NCBI GenBank assembly: GCA_945983195.1 | Contig: CAMFSS010000053.1 | Location: 1-9,825, forward strand | Direction: 5' to 3' | From: an uncultured Prevotellaceae bacterium | Lineage (GTDB): Bacteria > Bacteroidota > Bacteroidia > Bacteroidales > Muribaculaceae | Length of the DNA: 9,825 bases | Shown: positions 1 through 5,231 of the stretch, one piece after another | How the letters are laid out: each line of letters begins with the position of its first letter | Numbering within the stretch: position 1 is the first letter of the stretch | Notes under the pieces: model-generated | Database searches by the model: none | What the model was told of the DNA's origin: nothing | What the model saw: the letters and a program-made list of their open reading frames with translations, nothing else | Translations under genes and position numbers: made by a program

Positions 1-3
1 CTG

Positions 4-78
4 CGGTGCGGACGAGACTCGAACTCGCGACCCCATGCGTGACAGGCATGTATTCTAACCAGGCTGAACTACCGCACC
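4..78 (-). tRNA. tRNA-Asp (anticodon GUC)
   Basis: Read on the minus strand this is a complete 75-nt cloverleaf. The 7-bp acceptor stem pairs GGTGCGG (78-72) with CCGCACC (11-5). The anticodon stem CATGC/GCATG encloses loop CTGTCAC, so the anticodon is GTC (43-41). The variable loop is 5 nt. The T arm GCGAG-TTCGAGT-CTCGT closes with one G-T pair. The discriminator base is G (position 4), as expected for Asp. The 3' CCA is not encoded, since CAG follows. It decodes GAC/GAU. It has its own promoter upstream (104-134), so it need not depend on the protease gene that precedes it on the same strand. Confidence 0.97.
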
Positions 79-103
79 AATGGTGTCTTTGCTTTTGCGA
101 GTG

Positions 104-134
104 CAAAGTTAGCATATCATTGTGAATTATGCAA
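104..134 (-). promoter_or_regulatory. Bacteroidetes-type promoter for tRNA-Asp
   Basis: On the minus strand a TTG (134-132) is followed after 20 nt by TAACTTTG (111-104), which matches the Bacteroidetes sigma-ABfr consensus TTG-N19-21-TAnnTTTG. Transcription would start around 97-99, about 20 nt before the tRNA 5' end at 78. Spacing and position make this a good call. No experimental start is known from the sequence. Confidence 0.75.
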
Positions 135-228
135 CAATTTCGCGCATTTTTTGTGCAAAGTTTTGCGTAATTCACTCCAAATTGCTCAAATTCAGCCATT
201 CTGCGCACACACGGCAAGTGCCTCGGGG

Positions 229-3200
229 TTATTTCACGCCGAGGTCTTGCATAGTGCGCGGAGCCGGAGTGCGAGGCAGGGGCTTGTAGCTCTTAAGCTC
301 TTCGAGTATTACTTCGATGGCTTTGTTGAGCTGCTCGTCGATTCCAGCCTGCTCCTTTATTGGGTCGTTGTCGATTAGGATGTCGGGGTCAACGCCGTGG
401 TTCTCCACAATCCACTTTCCGGTGGCGGCATCGTAGTTGGTGAAGAATGGAATGCGAATGTCGGTTCCGTCGATGTAGGGCAGCGACGAAGTGATTCCCA
501 CAATTCCACCCCATGAGCGTGTGCCGATTACCTTGCCGAGCTTCACAGCCTTGAAGCTCCAGGGGAACAGGTCGCCGTCGCTTGCCGAGTATTTGCTCAC
601 GAGCAGCACCTTGGGGCCGTAGGCAGTGCCTTCGGGGATAAGTCCGTTCTGCTTGGAGTTGCGGTACATGGTCATGCGATAGGGCTTGCGCATGAGTCGC
701 TCCAGGAGCATAGGCGACACGTTTCCGCCGCCGTTACCGCGGTCGTCGATAATCAGAGCCTCCTTGTCGAGCTGCGGATAATAGTAGCGGCAGAATTCAT
801 TCAAGCCTTCAGGACCCATGTCGGGCACATAGATGTAGCCCACGCGGCCATTTGTGGCTTTCTCAACGGTGGCGATGTTCTTCTGCACCCACTCGTAGTG
901 GTAGAGCGGATACTCGTCGGCGATAGGCGACACCACGATGGTGCGTGCTCCGGCGGCACTCGGTGTGGAGTTTACGGTAAGCTCGGTGGGCACACCGGCT
1001 TTGCCTTCGAGCAGGGCGTAGATGTTTTTCACTTCGGTGACAGGCACACCGTCGATTGCGATGATGAAGTCGCCGTCTTTCACATTGAGCCCAATCTCGG
1101 CGAGCGGCGACTGTAGCTCGGTGCTGTAGGGTGCGCCCTTGAGGATGCGGTCGATGCGGAAATATCCACTTTCGTGTGCGCTCAGTTCAGCACCCAGCAT
1201 ACCGGTCTGAATCACGTCTATACCCTTGAAGTCGCCCGGATCAACGTAGGCGTGACCGCAGGCAAGTTCGCCGATAAGACCTCCAATCACATAGCTGAGG
1301 TCTTGGCGGCACTTCACGTAAGGGAGCAGTGCAGCATATTTGTCGTGCATCTTGTTCCAGTCGACACCGTGCATATTTTCGAGGTAGAAACCGTCGCGGT
1401 AGGCACGCCAAGCCTCATTGAAGATTTGAGTCCACTCCTCGGTGTAGTTGATGTTCACGTTGAGGTTGTCGAGGTTCACAGGTTTGTCGGTCGAAGCCTT
1501 GTCGGCAGGGAAATCCATCACATAGAACTTGCGTCCTGCGGCGAGCAGAGCAGCCTTCTTGCCATTGTCGGCAACGGCAAGAAGACCATTGCCAAACGAC
1601 TCGCTCTTCTGCTTAGCGAAGTCGAACACCGATATTTCCGCGCCGTTGTTGTACCAGAGTTTCTTTCCGTTGCAATAGAAACTGCCGTAGTTTCCGCTCG
1701 GGAGAGGGAGCTTGATGATGCGGTCGCCGATGCCGTCGAGGTCGATGACGGTGACATTCTCGTCGGTGGCGGCAGCCTTCTTTGCCTTTTTGTCGGTCTT
1801 TTTCTTGTCGGCGGCTTTCGGCTCGTCGGTCTTCGGAGCCTCCACGGTCTCCTTGTCGTCTTTCTCAAGGAAAGGCGAAGGAGTGCCTTTTGAGAGCAGC
1901 GCGATGTAGACGCCCTCCATATTGGTGTAGGCGTGGTTCCATTCGGTGTAGCTGTAGATGGGGTTGAAGTCGCGTGCCGATGCGAAGATAAGGTATTTGC
2001 CGTCGGTGCTGAAAGCCGGAGCCGATGAGTCGTACCAGTCTTCGGTAACGGCAGTTTCGCGGCGAGAGCGGAGGTCGTAGAGATAGACAACGCTCATGTT
2101 GTTGCGTGCCGGGCGTGTGTAGGTAATCCAGCGGCTGTCGGGAGAGAACTCCACGCCATAGAAGCGGCTGATGGAGTCTTCGGCGATGAGCTGCTTCTGT
2201 GCGGTGGCAATGTCGAGGCTGTAGAGGCGGTTTTTGCGATCGCCGTAGACGATGGTCTTGCCGTCGGGGCTAAGCTCATAGAAGTGAATGTAGGCATCGT
2301 TGCCGGAGGTGAGCTGCCGGGCATCGGTTCCGTCGGCATTACGCGTCCAAAGCTCTGTTTCGCCGGTAGCGTCGCTCACGTAGAAGATGCTCTTTCCGTC
2401 CTTGCTCCACTCAGGCAGACGGTCGTGCACGCCTGCGGTGCGTGTGATGTTGCGCGTCACACCCTTCTCGCCCGGAACATCGAAGATGTCGCCGCGCGCA
2501 CCAAGAAGCATGCGGCTGCCGTCGGGCGAGAGTGCCCATGAGTTGATGTAGTTTTTCACATTGCGAATCTCGGCGCGGGCGGCATTGCCCTCATCGCGCA
2601 TTTCAATGTTGATGCGGGTCGACTTGCGAGTCGTGGGGTCGAACTTGTAGATGTAGCCTCCATTTTCAAACACTATGATGCTACCGTCGGTGCTTGGGAA
2701 CTTCACATCGTACTCGGTGAAGTCGGTGACCTTCGTTGTGGCTTTTGTCACGGTGTTGTAGCTGAAAAGGTTCATGGTGTTGTCGCGGTCGCTGGCAAAG
2801 AAAATTTCATCGCCAATCCACATCGGGAAGATGTCCTGCGCCACATTGTTGGTAACATTGTCGACGCGTCCGGCTTCGGGGTCGTAGACCCAGATGTCGT
2901 CGGCCATACCGCCCTTGTAGTATTTCCAAGTGCGGAACTCGCGGAACACGCGGTTGTAGGCGAGCTTCTTACCGTCGGGAGAGTAGCTGCAAAAGCCTCC
3001 TTCGGGTAGCGGCACAGGCTGCGACATTCCGCCGTCGGGCGAGATTGTGTAAAGCCGTCCGTCGAAACCCGAGCTGATGCGGTTGCGGTAGACGATGGAG
3101 CGTCCGTCGCGGCTCCAGCACATCACCACATTGTTCGGACCCATGCGGTCGGCAAGGTTGTCGCGTGCATTGGTGGCGGTGTAGGTGAGTCGGGTAGGGG

Positions 3201-3492
3201 AGCCTCCGGCAGCAGGCATCACATACACCTCGGTGCTGCCATCATACTGTCCGGTGAAGGCTATCTGCTTTCCGTCGGGCGAGAATCGTGCAAACATCTC
3301 ATATCCCTCATGGGAAGTGAGGTGCTTTGCCTCACCGCCCTCGATAGGGGCTGAATAGAGGTCGCCTGCATAGGAGAACACCACTTCCGAGCCATTCGTG
3401 GCCGGAAAGCGCAGCAGTCGGCCCTCATAGGCACTTGCCGGCAAAGTGGCGCCGGCAGCAGCCAAAGATAGAATCAATAGTTTTGCTTTCAT
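229..3492 (-). CDS. Secreted tricorn-like S41 family protease
   Basis: This 1087-residue protein is close to the length of archaeal tricorn protease (about 1070). Residues 1-21 form a signal peptide (MKAK, hydrophobic core, ASA before Tyr22), so it should act in the periplasm. At least nine PD40/WD40-like strands of the type FSPDGKQIAF lie between about 69 and 500, fitting the propeller pair that gates substrate entry. A Lys/Asp/Ala-rich linker spans about 540-585. A PDZ domain follows (about 770-845, with DGDFIIAIDGVPV), then the S41 core. By family knowledge the catalytic residues are His747 (GHAYV), Ser971 (SASDGD) and Glu1030 (VENHGVDPD); all three are visible. The residue before His747 is Gly, where tricorn is reported to have Ser. 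The likely role is trimming oligopeptides during peptide scavenging. Start chosen because the signal peptide begins there; no strong Shine-Dalgarno, as usual in this phylum. Confidence 0.93.
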   Translation of the reverse strand: MKAKLLILSLAAAGATLPASAYEGRLLRFPATNGSEVVFSYAGDLYSAPIEGGEAKHLTSHEGYEMFARFSPDGKQIAFTGQYDGSTEVYVMPAAGGSPTRLTYTATNARDNLADRMGPNNVVMCWSRDGRSIVYRNRISSGFDGRLYTISPDGGMSQPVPLPEGGFCSYSPDGKKLAYNRVFREFRTWKYYKGGMADDIWVYDPEAGRVDNVTNNVAQDIFPMWIGDEIFFASDRDNTMNLFSYNTVTKATTKVTDFTEYDVKFPSTDGSIIVFENGGYIYKFDPTTRKSTRINIEMRDEGNAARAEIRNVKNYINSWALSPDGSRMLLGARGDIFDVPGEKGVTRNITRTAGVHDRLPEWSKDGKSIFYVSDATGETELWTRNADGTDARQLTSGNDAYIHFYELSPDGKTIVYGDRKNRLYSLDIATAQKQLIAEDSISRFYGVEFSPDSRWITYTRPARNNMSVVYLYDLRSRRETAVTEDWYDSSAPAFSTDGKYLIFASARDFNPIYSYTEWNHAYTNMEGVYIALLSKGTPSPFLEKDDKETVEAPKTDEPKAADKKKTDKKAKKAAATDENVTVIDLDGIGDRIIKLPLPSGNYGSFYCNGKKLWYNNGAEISVFDFAKQKSESFGNGLLAVADNGKKAALLAAGRKFYVMDFPADKASTDKPVNLDNLNVNINYTEEWTQIFNEAWRAYRDGFYLENMHGVDWNKMHDKYAALLPYVKCRQDLSYVIGGLIGELACGHAYVDPGDFKGIDVIQTGMLGAELSAHESGYFRIDRILKGAPYSTELQSPLAEIGLNVKDGDFIIAIDGVPVTEVKNIYALLEGKAGVPTELTVNSTPSAAGARTIVVSPIADEYPLYHYEWVQKNIATVEKATNGRVGYIYVPDMGPEGLNEFCRYYYPQLDKEALIIDDRGNGGGNVSPMLLERLMRKPYRMTMYRNSKQNGLIPEGTAYGPKVLLVSKYSASDGDLFPWSFKAVKLGKVIGTRSWGGIVGITSSLPYIDGTDIRIPFFTNYDAATGKWIVENHGVDPDILIDNDPIKEQAGIDEQLNKAIEVILEELKSYKPLPRTPAPRTMQDLGVK

Positions 3493-3565
3493 ATAAATTG
3501 AAATTTGTTCGTTTTTTTGGAAATTTTCTTATAGTGCAACTGAAAATACGACTCAAATTGCACGG

Positions 3566-3573
3566 CAAAATTA
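3566..3573 (-). promoter_or_regulatory. Candidate -7 box for the tricorn-like protease
   Basis: On the minus strand this reads TAATTTTG, a full match to the TAnnTTTG box, and would give a leader of roughly 65-70 nt before the ATG at 3492. The nearest upstream TTG-like element (CAAA at 3598-3601 on the plus strand) sits 24 nt away, longer than the usual 19-21, so support rests on the -7 box alone. Confidence 0.4.
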
Positions 3574-3601
3574 CTGATTTATCGCAAACCGTGCACCCAA
3601 A

Positions 3602-3634
3602 TTGCAATTATTTTGCAAAAAAACATTATCTTTG
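3602..3634 (+). promoter_or_regulatory. Candidate promoter of the nucleoside hydrolase gene
   Basis: TATCTTTG at 3627-3634 matches the Bacteroidetes -7 consensus, and a TTG lies at 3602-3604 with a 22-nt spacer, slightly long. The predicted start near 3641 leaves a 20-30 nt leader before the ATG codons at 3662 and 3671. The element is divergent from the protease promoter candidate, so the two genes would share a 169-bp intergenic control region. Confidence 0.5.
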
Positions 3635-3661
3635 CCCCGGTTAGGTGTATCCTGATATTCT

Positions 3662-4705
3662 ATGCCGAAAATGAAACATCTGATATTTCCACTATGCTTT
3701 TTGTGGCTGGCATTTGCAGCAGGCTCATGCAGCAGCGACAAGCCTGCCGATGCTCATGCCGAAGAATCCATACCACTGATTATCCTCGATACCGACATAG
3801 GCAGCTCTACCGACGACCTCTTTGCGCTTCAAGCTGTCTATAATTATGCCAGGCGTGGCGAATGTAGGCTGCTCGGAGTGATAGTAAACCGCATGGGCAG
3901 CGACTGTGCAGCTCTTGCCGACATGATGAACACCTACTACGGCTTTGGCAATGTGCCTGTAGCATACGCCCGCGAAGGAGCCGAAAACTCTGTGGTGTGG
4001 ATTGACTATCGCAATATGTATCGCGCAACCGATGCCTCGGGTCAGCCCATTTTCAGCCTCAGTGTAAGTGACTACAACACTCTGCCCGACGGCTACCGGC
4101 TCGATCGACGGCAGTAGGCGCCCACGCCCGCCCAGTCGGGTAGGATTTGCAGCATAGGAGTCGGTAACTGCCTGGCTCGCCGGCTTGCCTCAGCTGCCGT
4201 TGAGGAGACTCCGATGACAGGCGTGGAACTGGTGCGCACCAAGGTGAAGTGTCTGTGCCTGATGGCAGGAGTGTTCAACGACCCCAACCGTGCCGACTAT
4301 AATTTGGAGCAGTGTATGGAATATTCGCAGCAGATGATGGAATTGTGGCCAAGTGATGTGGATATGGTATTTTGCCCCAGTGAAGTGGGCAAAACCATCT
4401 TCTACGACTCTGCCGATGTGCTCGCTGACTACTCCACAGAGGCTGTCCACCCTATAAAGTACGTCTATGAGAACTACACTGTCGACGACGGGCAATATAT
4501 GTGGGACTATATCACCGCAGTAGGTGCAGTGGAAGGGGTTGACGACTCCCACCTCTCGCCACGCGGCACGGTGACGCTGAATCCTGATGCAACAACCACT
4601 TTTACCCCTTCAGCCTTAGGCAACTGCCGCTACCAACTGCCCTACACCGCCAACGAGGCAGCAGCGGTGCTCGCCCGTCTGCGAGCCGAGTGCCGCAACC
4701 AGTGA
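3662..4705 (+). pseudogene. Lipoprotein nucleoside hydrolase interrupted by an in-frame TAG
   Basis: Both halves belong to the inosine/uridine-preferring nucleoside hydrolase family (IunH-like), which splits ribonucleosides into base and ribose. The N-terminus (MKHLIFPLCFLW, then AAGSC with Cys23) looks like a lipoprotein signal, so the product would be envelope-anchored. Residues 43-52, DTDIGSSTDD, form the calcium/ribose-binding Asp cluster in the longer form seen in Bacteroidetes homologues. MWD (Asp282) near the C-terminus is the likely last metal ligand. Reading stops at TAG 4115-4117 (codon 152). The same frame then continues open to 4703-4705, with RICSIG and the second half following without any gap. 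The total of 347 residues is a normal family length. The stop falls where a Leu is plausible, so a single TTG-to-TAG change would explain it. Residues around the stop (about 148-185) also look poorly conserved. Alternatives are a sequencing error or readthrough. ATG 3671 may be the true start. Confidence 0.8.
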
Positions 4706-4755
4706 ATTTAATACTATTTTGGTGTGGTGGGCAAATTTCTTGCTCATTGGCGTGG

Positions 4756-4763
4756 TAATTTTG
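4756..4763 (+). promoter_or_regulatory. Candidate -7 box for the 25-codon micro-gene
   Basis: TAATTTTG matches the TAnnTTTG consensus and is embedded in GGTAATTTTGTGT (4754-4766), a 13-mer that recurs exactly at the frdC promoter. A transcript would start near 4770, giving a 60-nt leader before the ATG at 4831, almost the same as the frdC leader. No well-spaced TTG at the -33 position was found, so strength is uncertain. Confidence 0.45.
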
Positions 4764-4830
4764 TGTCGTGAAAGGCAAGCTGGCCTCTCGCGATTAAATC
4801 TGAACTTAAAATTTAATAAAATTACCAATT

Positions 4831-4908
4831 ATGAACAAGACTGACATTTCGGCACTCAACTGTGTGCTAATCATCGTGGCTATGATTTCAATTATGCTCT
4901 TTATCTGA
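4831..4908 (+). CDS. Hypothetical 25-residue membrane micropeptide
   Basis: ATG at 4831 opens 25 codons ending with TGA at 4906-4908. The peptide begins MNKTDISALNC and continues as an uninterrupted hydrophobic run (VLIIVAMISIMLFI), enough for one membrane helix with a short polar N-terminus. The region before the ATG is A/T-rich (AAAATTACCAATT), as at the other starts here. It is bracketed by a promoter-like box at 4756 and a strong terminator at 4922-4969 that begins 14 nt after the stop, so it looks like a complete monocistronic unit of about 200 nt. I do not recognise the peptide. It could be a small membrane regulator or a toxin-like peptide, or the unit may be a small RNA in which the ORF is incidental. 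Codon number is too low for a statistical coding test by eye. Confidence 0.5.
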   Translation: MNKTDISALNCVLIIVAMISIMLFI

Positions 4909-4921
4909 GCGCAGCTCATCA

Positions 4922-4969
4922 CCGGCAGGGTTGCAATCCGGCTATTGCGCACCCCTGCCGGCTTTTTTT
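4922..4969 (+). terminator. Strong intrinsic terminator
   Basis: CCGGCAGGG (4922-4930) pairs perfectly with CCCTGCCGG (4953-4961), followed by C and seven T residues (4963-4969). Inside the loop GCAAT (4933-4937) pairs with ATTGC (4944-4948), extending the hairpin to about 15-16 pairs with minor bulges. It ends the micro-gene unit and should also insulate RNase R from upstream transcription. Confidence 0.88.
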
Positions 4970-4972
4970 CTG

Positions 4973-5057
4973 CCAATTAGCCGAAAAGTTTCCACCAATT
5001 GGCGAAAAAGCCGCATTGTAATAGAATTTTTTCGGCAAGTTATAGTGGTTTTTCGCG
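4973..5057 (+). repeat. Cluster of GCCGAAAA-type motifs upstream of RNase R
   Basis: CCAATTAGCCGAAAAG (4973-4988) is imperfectly repeated as CCAATTGGCGAAAAAG (4995-5010), 22 bp later. The reverse complement of the motif, TTTTTTCGGC, appears at 5027-5036, and TTTTTCGCG follows at 5049-5057. GCCGAAAA (4980-4987) and TTTTCGGC (5029-5036) are an exact 8-bp inverted pair. The cluster lies between the terminator and the candidate RNase R -7 box, where operator sites could be, but no known regulator is recognised. Confidence 0.4.
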
Positions 5058-5066
5058 AATAAACGC

Positions 5067-5074
5067 TAACTTTG
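5067..5074 (+). promoter_or_regulatory. Candidate -7 box of the RNase R gene
   Basis: TAACTTTG fits TAnnTTTG exactly and is the same octamer as in the tRNA-Asp promoter. The -33 region has only GTG (5045-5047), 19 nt upstream, in place of TTG. The implied start near 5082 gives a leader of about 150 nt before the preferred ATG at 5232. Confidence 0.5.
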
Positions 5075-5081
5075 TGAAAGT

Positions 5082-5231
5082 GTAACGGGCTCCCCCGACT
5101 GACCCCTATCAAGATTCAAGGCTTTCGCTATGCCCCCGATGCAAGCGTGTGCCTCCAAAGAGGGCGGAATGACGAAGAGGGCAGCTCCACACTACACTGA
5201 AACGCTAACATACGGTAGAAAAAGACACAAT
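5082..5231 (+). other. GC-rich leader of RNase R, function unknown
   Basis: This 150-nt stretch differs from the A/T-rich DNA before it and contains runs such as GGGCTCCCCCG and two AGAGGGC words (5159-5165 and 5176-5182). CCTC-CAAA-GAGG can form a small hairpin, and flanking GTGTG and CACAC could extend pairing. I do not recognise a riboswitch or a known structured RNA. An open frame in phase with RNase R runs through it from ATG 5130, so part of it could instead encode an N-terminal extension. Confidence 0.4.

Noticed and set aside
1174..1893. Open frame of 239 codons on the plus strand opposite the protease gene
   Set aside because: It is antisense to a well-supported coding region, has no recognisable domain, and is explained by the codon pattern of the real gene on the minus strand.
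4100..4216. Frameshift pair in the nucleoside hydrolase
   Set aside because: Both halves are in the same frame and the original frame aligns without gaps through the TAG, so no indel is needed.
4831..4969. Leader-peptide attenuator, because the small peptide is rich in Ile, Leu and Val
   Set aside because: The next gene is RNase R, not a branched-chain amino acid gene, it has its own promoter-like box, and no alternative antiterminator pairing was seen.
4972..5003. GCCAATT/AATTGGC inverted repeat as a second terminator
   Set aside because: The stem is only 7 bp, A/T-rich, with an 18-nt loop and no T run after it; it is better viewed as part of the repeated motif cluster.
5130..5231. Upstream start giving RNase R a 34-residue extension
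   Set aside because: The extra residues do not resemble the family, and ATG 5232 gives a typical N-terminus (MAKSRNSKSS) and length; kept as an alternative only.
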